Below the pieces are notes generated by a model. It was not told the DNA's origin. It worked only from the letters and a program-made list of their open reading frames with translations, and ran no database searches. Source: Tilletia caries (lineage: Eukaryota; Basidiomycota; Exobasidiomycetes; Tilletiales; Tilletiaceae). From it: DNA of 64,000 bases. The stretch covers positions 1,178,001-1,242,000 of the forward strand of contig JALUTQ010000041.1 of assembly GCA_032718865.1 (NCBI GenBank), in the 5' to 3' direction. The position numbers and the translations under genes were made by a program. Below, piece by piece: positions 1 through 10,188 of the stretch; position 1 is the stretch's first letter; each line of letters begins with the position of its first letter.

Positions 1-1
1 C

Positions 2-1259
2 GTTATCGGTCGTCAATTGACATTCCAGCATCGCAACGTGACATACATGGGTGCCAAGATTGGGTTGAACCTTCTCGCTGGTCTGTTCATCGGCTCCAGT
101 TTCTGGGCACAAGGTCAAAACTTGTCCGTTGCCAGTAAGTTGGAACTTCGAATACGTGGAGTGGTGTAAAGAGCAATTGAGGCTGACTGCGTGCACTGTT
201 TCCCTTCTTTCTCTTTGCTTCAGGTCTTCAAAACAAGCTGTTCGCTGTCTTCATGGCTCTCGTCATCAGTACGTCGCTTGCTCAACAGCTTCAACCGGTC
301 ATCATCAATCTTCGGTCTCTGTATGAGGTCCGTGAACGGCCGTCGAAGATGTACTCGTGGCCCGTCGCGGTGACTGCCTACCTGATCGGAGAGGTCCCGT
401 GGAACCTGATCGGCTCCACACTCTTCTGGGCACCATGGTTCTGGATGATTCGATTCCCTGGTGGACAGCGCGCTGTGTTCAACTGGGGCCTGATACAGAT
501 CTTCTCGCTCTACTGGTCGACTTTCGCCACCGCGTTGGCTGTCATTTCTCCCAACCCTCTGATAGCGAGTGTTCTCTTCTCGACTTTCTTCTCGTTCGTC
601 ATCATCTTCTGCGGTGTGGTCCAGCCGCCGCCCCAGCTTCCGTACTTCTGGCGGGTTTGGATGGTACGTTTCCATTGGCCCCAGAAACAAGCACATTGTC
701 GAACGGCAAGGACTGACATGCTCTCCCGCCTCTCCTCCTTCCCTTTTTCCTCTAACAGTTCCCCCTCAGCCCGTTCACGTACCTCGTGGAGACGCTCGTC
801 GGCAACGCAGTTACGGGCCTTCCTGTCCGATGCACACAGAATGAACTCAACATCCTGCAACCTCCTCCGGGCCAAAGCTGCGACCAGTACTTGGGCGGCT
901 TCTCGACGAGCTTGGACACGCTCAACTCAGGAGGCGCAGTGACGGCCATCGACAGTGGTTACTTCCAAACCCTGTCCAACGGTCAATGTGGCTACTGCCA
1001 ATTCCGCGACGGTGATAAGTTCTTGGCTTCGGTCCAGCTCGACGCGTCACTGCGATACCGTGATATCGGTATCCTGTTGGCCTACGTCGTCTTCAACGTG
1101 TTCCTGGCCTACGCCCTCTTCTTCCTCTTCCGAATCGGCTTCAAGTCTTCGAAGGCACCCAAGGTCAAGGGGAAGGTCGGGGCTGCTCCCATCTCGGCGA
1201 CCGGACAGGACCCTGTCAAGGAGGAGACACCTGACAAGAGGGCAGTCGAGTCTCAATGA
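2..1259 (+). CDS. PDR-type ABC transporter, C-terminal part (gene runs off the left edge)
   Basis: Three exons read through as one frame: 2-134, 224-663 and 759-1259, with GT-AG introns at 135-223 and 664-758. The product is the last membrane domain of a full-length fungal ABCG/PDR transporter. Visible are several hydrophobic helices, the family motif WMFPLSPFTYLVE just after the second intron, a cysteine-bearing extracellular loop before the last helix (GQCGYCQFRDGD), a last helix (ILLAYVVFNVFLAYALFFLF) and a charged cytoplasmic tail. No nucleotide-binding motif lies inside the window, so this is only about the last 357 residues. Family members export hydrophobic drugs, lipids or sterol-like compounds from the plasma membrane; the substrate here cannot be told. 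Stop at 1257-1259. Confidence 0.93.
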
Positions 1260-1554
1260 GACCTCCAAACGTCATGGATCGCTAAGGGCTCTCTCGTTCT
1301 GCCGTCCGTTCTCTCCTTCTCTCACGTGAACGCATACCCATTCGTTATTTGCTGCTGTTCTTCTTCTTCGACTTTCCGATTCACTCGGTCAGACGCTCTC
1401 GGAGGCAGCATGAAAGGTGGGACCGCGAGGCAATATAAACTTGGGAGTAGTACTTGTTCGCGCCTTCCCAGACCTGAAAGGTTGAAAGTGAAAGACAAAT
1501 CAGTAGAAAGTCATGAGAAAAGAACAGGGAATCTTGGTTGACTGAAGAGAGCTT

Positions 1555-2372
1555 CTAGAACCCCTCAACGCGCCTTGAACGTACCGCCTTCACGTCTTCT
1601 TTCTGAACCTTGGTCATCGATAGACTGCGAGAGGTTTCAAGCCACGGAGCCACTGGCTGCGGCCAGACGTGACGGGCAGCAAGCAAGAACGCTCGGCCAG
1701 CATGTTCATACTCCACCTCGATCCCCAGCGACTTCTCTTTGTTGAGACGATTCATGGTCGTGATAATGTCCTTGGGAATAGCATAACCAAATACGGCAGC
1801 CCTGTTGATTTCTCCGCCCATCATTCCTCCAGCCGCTCGGCTCCACTCTCGAACCTGAACCGGCAGGAGGGTGGCGAGAACATAGGCGAGCAGAGCCGTC
1901 GATTGATCATTCTTGTCACTTCGGGCCGACAGGGCTGGGAGACCCAGATGTCCAAGATGGGAGGGTCGGCCCCCTGTTTCGGCGGGTCGGTGAGTGAGTT
2001 CTGTGGAGAGGTGAGGAGCAGAAGACCCTAACAGCTGCCGTCTGACGCCTGTCTTGTCGGGATCGCGGTCGTTTTCATCGTTGAGGGTGGAGAAAGGTGG
2101 GAGGGAACATTCCCGAAGGCAAACGCCCGTGCCCGTGCATCGAAGCGAGTCAGGAGATTCCATCGGTCTGATTCTGGGATGGGAAGCGGGTACGATGATG
2201 AAGATTGAGCATCAGATGGTTTGGATGGGGGATAGAGCGATGGGTGCAGAAGGAGGTTCAGCAGTTGATCTCGGATGTGTTGGGACCTTGGTAGACTCAC
2301 AGGCGCTGGTAAATGGCCGACGAGACGGGTGAAGCTCAGCTCGCGAGCGTCAATGACCGACGTCCTCGACAT
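1555..2372 (-). CDS. Unidentified minus-strand reading frames
   Basis: Two long minus-strand frames lie here: 2028-2372 starts with MSRTSVIDARELSF, and 1555-2163 ends with a protein-like stretch (around residues 90-190) containing GGEINRAAVFGYAIPKDI and AGRAFLLAARHVWPQ. A plausible donor (GTGAGT) follows the codons for GHLPAP near 2310, so the two may be exons of one gene, but I could not find a set of splice sites joining them cleanly. I do not recognise the protein. The 3' frame has ordinary amino-acid composition and no low-complexity bias, which is the main reason to keep it. It is convergent with the ABC transporter, with 295 bp between stops. Exon borders are uncertain. Confidence 0.3.
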
Positions 2373-2611
2373 GGTTCAAGATCCTGTTCAGGGATGGGGT
2401 CAGAGCAAGGGAGACGCTGTTGCAAGGAAGATATGAATGGGAGCTGTCGCTCATGTGTTGTGGCCGCTGTTGAGGGTTCGTGCCGTGTGTGCATACCAGT
2501 TGGATGCAGTCAGTGATGGTCCATCTTCGTAAGGTTTGGAGTATTCGCCCTTCTATCGTACGCGCAATGAGTACGAGTGGCTGCTGCGTATGTCTGAATC
2601 AAACCACTCAC

Positions 2612-2763
2612 TGTGGAAGCCTCCAGCGGGATGCTGCTCGAGATCGTGAGAGCTGGTAGAGGCTGGCGCAAGGGCGGCCACAGCCATTGATTGCCACGGC
2701 CATCGAGCAGAAGCAGACGAGTGAGAGGAGGAAGGAGAGATGAGAGGAGCGATGAATCTGCAT
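2612..2763 (-). CDS. First exon of a small secreted protein gene (C-x3-C type)
   Basis: ATG at 2763 opens a short frame beginning MQIHRSSHLSFLLSLVC. A hydrophobic core and small residues (SMAVA) make a good signal peptide, and the mature part starts INGCGRPCASLYQ, a C-x3-C pair. The frame meets a perfect donor (GTGAGT) at 2611 just before an in-frame stop, so the gene must continue in later exons. One reading resumes after the acceptor AG near 2527 with WTITDCIQL, but the 3' structure is not settled and may reach about 2340. A TATA-like run lies about 150 bp upstream on the same strand. Together these suggest a member of the cysteine-rich secreted group seen at 11.0, 32.0, 33.9 and 56.1 kb; that assignment is inference. 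Confidence 0.42.
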
Positions 2764-2914
2764 CGTGTTGCTGGGTGGAGATATGTTTGGGGCAAGGCGG
2801 ATGTCAAAATGTTTGAAGGGTAGAGTGCGTCAAGTAGAAGGGGGCAGTGAGAAGAAAGAGGTGGCAGTGGTGAGTGAATGACTACGATGTCGTTCTGATG
2901 GGCATCAGACGTCC

Positions 2915-2925
2915 ATATATATACC
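2915..2925 (-). promoter_or_regulatory. TATA-like element upstream of the 2.76 kb gene
   Basis: An alternating TA run, read on the minus strand, lies about 150 bp before the ATG at 2763. Pyrimidine-rich sequence follows it, as expected for a fungal leader. Assignment rests on position and composition only. Confidence 0.4.
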
Positions 2926-3228
2926 GTGCCTCTTTAGAGTGTGTCCGTTCAACGGAAGGGAAAGGTGGATGAACGAATGACATCGCCAGCAGAACGCGTA
3001 ATAAGATCTAAAGCAAAACTCTGCGATGTTCAAAAGTATTCACATAGATAGAGTCACGATCACCCGGCTCACGAGCAAGATGAAGCGAAGACGATTTGAG
3101 TCCCCCGACGGCCTTGTATGTGGTTGTCTTCGTGCTGTCTGCGGAAGAATGACGTCCCGTCGGCTGCACACAAGTCGAAACGCTGGGCAGACGAACGCGG
3201 TGCGATTTCCGTCTGGAGAAGCATTCGA

Positions 3229-3970
3229 TTACCGTCTTGGTAGGTAATGTCGTACCTCAGGTTCATGTTTCTGACGCTTTCCTTTGCTCTGAACGTTCGG
3301 CACTTCCACCAGTGCGGGCCCCGCCTGCCGATCCGCCGAAGGAGAAGCCGCTAAAGAGCAGGCTGACGTATCCCTACCGTCTATGATTTTCAAAGGTCGA
3401 TCTTGCCAGATCGAATGCTGAACAGGAGGCGTGGAAGGCGATAGGAACGTTTCGCGATTATGGTAGACGATGCTGATCGTTCCGTCGACACTCCATCGTG
3501 AAGTTTGAAGTTTCGCAGCCGACGGTTGGCACTTGTTCAAATTCCCAATCCGATCCATTATCCATTCCTTGATCAAAGGAACATACTCCTCAGGTATGTA
3601 TCCACATGAGTAGAACGTTTTCAAGTTAGCTTCAGGGAATTTGAACAGCCAGGCTGAAGATTCAGCACCCGCCTTCAACTTCACTCTGACCCAGCAACGT
3701 TATTTTTCGCCCGTCCTTCTCTGAGTGCGACCGCTCTACCCGTCGTCCTCCTGTTCAGCAACGTGGCCAAGCCGCTTCTGACAAGGCACTCCAAGAGCCT
3801 CGTCGTCTTCCACATTAATTTTCACGTCGTTTTCCCTTGTGCTTGGAGGAAGGAAGAGCTTGGAGGGAAGAGAGGCAGTCGGTGACAGGAAACCATTCGA
3901 CCGAGTCGGCCGGCTTTTGTTGCCGGCAAAAAAACTCGCCAACAGCGCCCGACCACGCTGCCTCTTCATC
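3229..3970 (-). CDS. Hypothetical protein, two exons
   Basis: Two minus-strand frames join cleanly through a 54-bp GT-AG intron (3686-3739): exon 1 3740-3970, beginning MKRQRGRALLASFF, and exon 2 3229-3685. The junction codon stays in frame and gives EDDG/VKLKAG, which supports the model. The protein is about 229 residues, basic at the N terminus, with an acidic patch before the junction (NVEDDEALG), a more structured part (KFPEANLKTFYSCGY, PLIKEWIMDRIGNL) and a basic tail. An upstream in-frame ATG at 4029 would add about 20 residues. I recognise no domain. No signal peptide or membrane helix is evident. Confidence 0.45.
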
Positions 3971-4029
3971 TCGATAACGAGTGCCAGCGACGAATTATAT
4001 ATACATGGAGCTGCCTGAGGGCCCTGCAT

Positions 4030-4958
4030 TGGTCACGTTCACCTTCACTGTCCTCACACGGTAGTTGCATTCCCTTCTTCTCATTTCCCTCAGTGTATAT
4101 AAGAGGGGAACGACCCACGCTCATTCCCCTGTGGCTTATTTCCCTCTGAAGCCCCTGAGAATATCAAGTACACACACAGCATCTCCTCTCTCTCAGACTC
4201 TCCTTGACTCCTTTTCGTTCTTCGTTCGCGGTTCTGGTTCAGCTCGTGATTGACGCTTCACAGCTCATCACGCCGACGATGGAGATGGGATGGCTGAAAA
4301 GCTGATGAGGGCCTCGCTTTCGCCCAGAAGGCAGAAGCCAGAATACACAACAAAGGTCGCAGGGCGTTCGGCGGGTTGCGTTTACATACGTATGTACATG
4401 TCTGAAGGGACCACCCCAAATAATTTCGGAGAGATTGTGTAGGTACATGGCAGCCGCGACCATCTGACAAGTCCTGAATCCTGATCGCCTGATCTCTTCC
4501 CTCCGGAGTCCAGGCTCCAGTGGCCTCTGGTCTAGAGTCCGGCTTCTGTGAGATGGGACGGACGGACTTCGGCGACATGCTCAGGGCGTCAGACACAGGC
4601 CACTCTCTGCGCTGGACGTCGTCGTGTGCGTGGTCAGTCCCTGTAAGTGAGAGTAGACGAGAGTAATGAGTAATGAAATTGCGAGGGAAGGAGCAAGGAA
4701 ACAGGTGGCAGCCCGACTGCCTCGTGTGGGATGAGCAAGCCTAGCGAGCTCGAACGCTGTCCGGTCGCGCGTGCGAACCGGGGAAGCAGCGCTTGGGGAG
4801 GAAACGCACGGGGAGGTGGGTGGAAAAACTCAGAAGTATGTGAGCCGACTGAGAAAGCGATACCGCTGCAGAGGGATGCTGTAGCGAACGAAGGAGGTTA
4901 TGATTGAAGGGGAGAAGGAAAAGGAACGCATCTTCGCTGCCACGTCTGCCCTGCGAGA
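4030..4958. other. Gene-poor stretch with an orphan core promoter
   Basis: A good TATA box (TATATAAG, 4096-4103, plus strand) is followed by a pyrimidine-rich leader like those of the secreted-protein genes here, but the first ATG (4279) opens only a nine-codon frame. The leader runs into a sequence that recurs at 9.3 kb. The simplest reading is a promoter whose gene was lost or replaced by repeat DNA. No coding frame in the remainder is convincing. Confidence 0.4.
4501..4600. repeat. Dispersed ~95-bp repeat, uninterrupted copy
   Basis: Positions 4501-4600 recur at 9303-9394 with scattered mismatches; shared blocks include GAGTCCGGCTTCTGTGAGAT and TTCGGCGACATGCTCAGGGC. Here the sequence passes straight from GCTCAGGGCGTCAG into ACACAGG. 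The other copy is interrupted at exactly that point by the element at 9395-10126, so this copy serves as the empty site. Confidence 0.8.
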
Positions 4959-5365
4959 TAGGGGTACAGGGGGGGGACATCGAGTGGGTCAACAAACAAA
5001 AGATTTTAACGTGGCACACCATCCCACTGGACAACCAATGCATAAACACTTAGCACTCCAAAGGAAGATATTGTTTTCTACTGACAGACCTACAAGCTCC
5101 CGCTTCTTTCGCTGCCTCATGATGTGTGGTTGTCGACTTCGTTTTGGACTGAAGAATTGTACAGTTGGTTTTGTTTTTGCCATCGAGTGGGTCAATCGAA
5201 TCGGGTGATCGATCATCTTCCTGAGGAGAAATTAATTTCAAAAGGCTGGCCCGAGCGCACGAAAAAAAAAAGAGTGGTGTGGTGCGCTCATGCACTTCTG
5301 CATACCCAATTACACTCAACCCAATCCTCTCTCCTGCCAGCCCCCTCCCCTCAAGAGAACACGAA

Positions 5366-8300
5366 ATGCAGCCCGTCGCCACTACTGCTTCTACTACAGG
5401 CGATGATCGCGAGACACGGGTCTTAGCTGGTGTTGCCCTGGTAAACAACGGTCTTTCTTTGCACGAAGCAGCACGCATTTCGGGTGCACCTCGAGAGACA
5501 ATCAGACGTCGACAGAGTGGCACCCTCGCCCGCAATGCAACGGAGAACGGTAGACAGCGTCTCACTGACGGCGAAGAAGCAGGTCTCGTCAGCTTCATAT
5601 TGGAAATGGAGCAGCATGGGTTTCCTTTGCGGCGCGCAGACGTAGAGCATTCAGCCATGGCACTTGTTGCGAGCCGCTGGGATGGCGCGACTGTGCCTCC
5701 CCCGCTGGGCGAGCATTGGTTCGATCGGTTTATTCAGCGCCACTCGGAGGAGATAGGCTTTCGAACCAAAGAGACTCTCTCTCGGCAGAGGACCAAAGGA
5801 CTTTCCAGGGTCAATGCCAATCACTTCTTTCAATTGGTATGTGTGGTTTATGTTCAGGTCTTGGCCTAGTGTCCCAATTTCCTTTTTGCCGCTGTCTCTG
5901 CTCTTCAAGCTTCAAGTCCATTAACCTTTGCTGATCCATTATTATCCCTTCCTATCCATCTCTGCTCTGTTCTGCAGTTAGAGGGAACGCTCACACAGCA
6001 CAATATAAGCCCTTCCAACATTTATTCCATGGACGAGACGGGAGTTCAGATTGGTGTCTGCTCGAAGCGGTTTAAGTACGCGGGCTCTTCCAAGCCGCGG
6101 AAGGAGCTGGTGACGGCCAAGAGGGGTACGTGTCAATACAACCATTATCTACTACACATGCTCATCGGAGCCACTGTGTTAAGGTTGTCCCCGGAGTTGA
6201 CGCGGAGCTGGGGTTTTGCGGACTCCGCACTCCTCCGACGGAGGGCTCCGCCGGAGGCGGAGCGCGGAGCTCACTTTTGACAAATTTTTGATCTTAAAAA
6301 AGCACGGAGTCCGCTTGGAGGACTCCGCCGGAATTTGTGCGGAGGCGGAGCCCAATCCTGGGCCCACTTGCCAAATGTGCGGAGCGCGGAGTCGTCAAAA
6401 TTGTGTGAAAATTCCGGCGGAATTTCCGCGGAATTCCGACGGAGCTGTGAGGTCACGTGATAGTTGAAAATAAGGGTCACGTGACCTCATTTTGGGTGCG
6501 CTCCGCCGGAATTCCGCAAAATTTCCGCGGAAAGTGCGGAATTCCGAGAAAATAGGCATCCTCGAGACACCCGCAGGGAATAAAACAGGCATCATCATCC
6601 GTTGAGAACTTCAAAAATAGCACTAGAGTCAATACCGCAACAATGTCGGATGGTGAATGTATAGCTCTGAGTGTATTAGAGTCATTCTGAGAGCAACTTA
6701 TACCACCACTGCGCTCCGACGGAATTCCGCGGAATTCCGAGCTCCGCATACACGGAGCACGGAGGAGCATTACGAAAACGCACAGAAAAAACGCGGAGCG
6801 CGGAGCTGGGATTTCAATTTTTTTGTATAATTCCGTCGGAACGCGGAGCTGGTTTTTTTCCGCTCTGTCTTAGTCTGCGGAGGCGGAGCTCGCCTCAGAA
6901 AGTCAAAATTCCGGCGGAATTTGGAAGTGCGGAGGCGGAGCCCTCCGCGTTACTCCGGGGACAACCTTACACTGTGTAGTGATGGCTGAGCTCCGCTGCG
7001 GCGCTGCCAATATACATCAATTTATAGCGCTGACTTTCTATTGTTGCCTATTTGACTTTGTATGCTTGCAGATGGCTCTCAGGAGCTTACAACAATCATC
7101 GAGGCGATATGCGCCGACGGATCTACCTTGCCGCCTACGTTCGTTTTCAAGGGCAAATGCTATGATGCGACGCTGTGCCTCGACGCGAAGGAGGTCGCTG
7201 TTTTTCACTTCGAGCGAGTCTGGGTGGACCAACGCCTTGATCACCCAACGGTGGTTCGAGAAAGTCTTCCTCCCCTACAGCCTCGTCAGGTCAAGTGGGG
7301 GGGAGCTCGTCTGTTGATCATGGTGAGATTCCACAATAAGAAATTTAGGCAATGCCTCTATAATGTCTGCAGCTGCAGAGGTTTGTAGACCGATAAGACT
7401 GATCCGATGCTCTTATGTTTGTTATGCTTAGGATGGTCACTCTTCGCACTTCACTCTCGAGATGCTAAAGCTCGCTCAGCAGCACAATGTGCATGTGCTG
7501 TCGCTGCCTTCTCATAGCACGCACGGAATGGCACCTCTCGACCGGACGTGTTTCTCTCCGCTCAAGGTGGCATGGGCGGAAGCCCAGCGAATGGAATTCT
7601 TTATGACAGGCGTGGTGCGCAGAGACGATGTTGTCAGGTCAGTAACATTGAAGCTTGAAGCCTACAGCTGCCTAAAGACATGTTCAAACGTCGAAGCTGT
7701 AGGCTTAATTGAACGCCGCACAGACGCGATGGGCTAACTAGTATTGTTTGTTTGTTTACTGTTTAGACTCTACGAAGAAGCGCGTCTAAAATCAATGACA
7801 CCAGCTAATGTCATTGCAGGCTACAGGGCCACAGGCATCTGGCCGCTCACGGGCGTCGCGGCTATACCAGCCGCTATGTTTGCTGAGACGCAGCTCAGCG
7901 AAGCAGAGCTCGAAGAGGCGGAAAGCGATGCATGGTTGTCGGACAGCCTTGCCGAAGCACTGTGGGACCTACTTCCAGTCCTTCGCTCTCGGCGGGCCAG
8001 GGAGACAGTGGTGCAAGCATCGCGTCGCATCCGAGAGGCATCGGCGGAAAAGCTTCTCTTCAAAGACACAGTCGAGAAGCTTCGGATGCACGCGGCGAGC
8101 TTAAAGGCAAAGCCTAGGGCATTTCGGGTGGCGGAGAAAGGTTACGGGCAGGCTAAGCTTTGGACTCAGCCGGAGTCTATTGCAGAGATGGAGGCAGCTA
8201 GGGCACACAAGCAGCAAGAAGAAGCCCGCCTCGAGCAGGTGCGAGAGGAGAGGGAGCTCAGGAGGGAGCAGAAGGAAATTGAAGACGCGGAGAAGAAGAA

Positions 8301-8643
8301 GAGGCAGGAGATCAAGAAGGCGGAGGCACTGGCCAAGAAGATAGAGAAGGAAAGGGCAAAGAAGGAGGCGAAGCAGGCGAAGGAAGCAGCGAAGGAAGAG
8401 GCGAAGAGGGCAAAAGAGGCAGCGGACCGGGCCAAGAGAGTGGAAGAGGAGAAGGCGAAGAAGGAACGCGAGGCTCTGAAGCGGAAGGCAGCGGGAGATG
8501 GGGTGGACGCGAATAAGCCGAAGAAAAGATCGAAGAAAATTGGCCTTTCAAACTCTAAATCGCCCACTGCCGATCCCAAAAGTTCGTCCTCCGAACCCTC
8601 CAATCCCCTCGTACTTCAACCCACCCAGCTCGCCAACCAGTAG
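5366..8643 (+). pseudogene. Pogo/Tigger-type DDE transposase, probably disabled
   Basis: Five exons: 5366-5836, 5978-6125, 7072-7322, 7432-7637 and 7767-8643. The N terminus carries a Psq-like helix-turn-helix (LHEAARISGAPRETIRRR) and a CenpB/Tc5-type second half (HWFDRFIQRHSEEI). The DDE_1 catalytic core shows MDETG, DGHSSH and, 35 residues later, PLD, with SLPSHSTHGMAPLD as the usual spacer. The C terminus is a long K/E/A-rich coil ending in a basic KKRSKK patch, a likely nuclear signal. In exon 3 the family motif SESGWTNALITQRWFEKVF lies one frame away from the flanking sequence: the frame slips at the T run 7201-7205 and returns at the G run 7297-7303. Either the gene is mutated or these homopolymers are misread. 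Confidence 0.88.
6182..6967. mobile_element. TA-flanked MITE rich in GCGGAG, inside a transposase intron
   Basis: The ends are inverted copies (AGGTTGTCCCCGGAGT at 6182-6197 and its complement at 6952-6967), bordered by TA (6180-6181 and 6968-6969). The 786-bp interior is filled with degenerate GCGGAG/CTCCGC words and GGAATTCCGC-type palindromes and has no credible gene. It lies within the third intron of the pogo transposase, between donor 6126 and acceptor 7071, so it inserted after that intron existed without removing splice sites. Confidence 0.85.
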
Positions 8644-9302
8644 CTCAAATAACCTCAATACACATGCCTCTTCTTCTTTGATCACTGTTCTACCAGCCCT
8701 TCCTCTGCTGCGACACCGCTTGTTTGGATGGATCTGGCGTGGTTGGTGTCTGAAAACGGTGTACAATTTTTTCTCAATGAATCTCGAAATCTCAGAACGA
8801 CCTCACTCTCTTCACAGCACCATAGCTCCGCCATTAGCAAGGCAATCACACCTAAAACTTGCACGGCGAAGTCGTAGTGGACTACAGAGTAGAATGCATG
8901 TCTTTGTAGCTTTTCAAATTGTGTTGTGTGAGAGTTATGGTCTCTGACCCACTCGATGGCGGTTGACCCACTCGATGTCCCCCCCCTGTATTCAGCTCAA
9001 CCCTGAGGCGTTCAGGAGTGTTCTGACCCAGAAAACTTCTGGAAGATGCCGTCTCATTTCACATACAAATTTTCCTGTGAGCGGTCAGAAGTTTCCAGAG
9101 CACCTTGGAATGCTCAGAAAAGTTCTGAACGTCAGAAAGGTTCTCTCTGGCGTTTGGAATCTCATGGAAAATGATCAGACCTGTTCTGAAGGTGCGGTCT
9201 GAAAGAGCTCTCTGTGGGGGTATTCAGTTCAAGGCACTCAGATGAGTTTTCTGCAAAAGCCGCCCTGAACGCCTCAGGGTTGAGCTGAATACCCCTAATC
9301 AC

Positions 9303-9394
9303 CTCCGGAGTCCAGCCTTCAGAGGCCTCTGGCGTCGAGTCCGGCTTCTGTGAGATGTGACGGACGGAGTTCGGCGACATGCTCAGGGCCTCAG
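9303..9394. repeat. Dispersed ~95-bp repeat, interrupted copy
   Basis: Second copy of the sequence at 4501-4600. It stops at GGCCTCAG (9387-9394), the 8-bp target duplication of the next element, and resumes after it with ACACAG at 10135. Confidence 0.78.
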
Positions 9395-10126
9395 GCTCAG
9401 CAAAAAAATCCGTTTTGCTACGGCGGGTTAGCGGCGGTCCACCTGCGGTTACCCAGCGGCCTTCCAGCCAGGTTGTGGTGAGCCGCTGACCACCGTCTGT
9501 ATATCGGCGGCAACCGGCGCCTTGCCGTGGCGTTGTCACGGCAACCTGCAAAATGGATGACATCATGACACTCATTCACCGGCTGTCAACCGCCCCTGGT
9601 TGGCAACAGCAGTTTCTCCCCGCGAATGGTTAGCGAAGCCCACGTGGAATTTTTTTTATGTTAAGTCCGAACCGTCCCTGCAGCAAAATGGAGCAAGGTG
9701 ATCGTGAAAAAAAAGACGCAACAACGTCGTTTAACGCGATTTCTACACAGGAGTGACGAGAACAGATGGCACGCTGAGGATGTAGTCACCCGTGTGCAGG
9801 CTGGCAGAGTGTAGGGACAGGCGCTGCAACCTGAGGCAGGACGGACGGGTGTCCGCACAGACGGACAAATGGGTGACGCCGCCAGGAACGGTGAGGCGGT
9901 GAGGATGGGGGTAGCGGCATAGCCGCTGAGCTGCCGCCGAGAACCGCCGGGTGTAGAAACGAGTCTTATTCGCTCAGATGGTGACCAGCGGCCAACCGGA
10001 CAGAGTGAGCAAAAACCAGCGGCGATCCAGCGATAAAGTCGGAGGCTAACCACCGGCGTTACAGAGGCATGGATACAGCCGACGGTATACCTCTGGTTAA
10101 CCGCCGCAACTTTTTGCTGAGCCTCA
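9395..10126. mobile_element. Non-autonomous hAT-like element, 732 bp
   Basis: GGCCTCAG occurs directly on both sides (9387-9394 and 10127-10134), the 8-bp duplication typical of hAT elements. Ends are inverted: GCTCAGCAAAAA at 9395 and its complement near 10110-10121; the match can be extended outward with one mismatch. The interior has many GGCGG/CCGCC words and no convincing coding frame, so it would depend on a transposase elsewhere. The related sequence at 4501-4600 shows the empty site. Confidence 0.75.
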
Positions 10127-10188
10127 GGCCTCAGACACAGCCCCCAGCCGGAGGGCGTATGTACTTCAGTAATCTACTTAGGGTTATA

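Larger units (their letters stand above)
4967..8988 (+). mobile_element. Pogo-like DNA transposon, 4.0 kb
   Basis: Perfect 27-bp terminal inverted repeats (4967-4993 and 8962-8988) start CAG, run through eight G and continue ACATCGAGTGGGTCAAC. TA at 4965-4966 and 8989-8990 is the target duplication. The core CCATCGAGTGGGTCA occurs again subterminally at both ends (5180-5194, and inverted at 8945-8959), which looks like a second transposase-binding site. The element carries a spliced CenpB/DDE transposase gene and sits in the left terminal repeat of another MITE. Confidence 0.95.
4961..9295. mobile_element. TA-flanked MITE, split by the pogo element
   Basis: Without the insert at 4967-8988, the flanks form one short element. 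Its left end (GGGGTATTCAGCTCAACC, now 4961-4966 plus 8991 onward) is the reverse complement of its right end (9264-9295). Inverted repeats are about 31 bp and the outer dinucleotide TA (4959-4960 and 9296-9297) is the target duplication. Net length is about 310 bp, with no coding frame. TA duplications point to mobilisation by a Tc1/mariner/pogo-type transposase. Confidence 0.8.

Noticed and set aside
7197..7303. Programmed frameshifting in the transposase
   Set aside because: Both slips are at plain homopolymers and compensate each other; no stimulatory structure was seen and the family does not use frameshifting.
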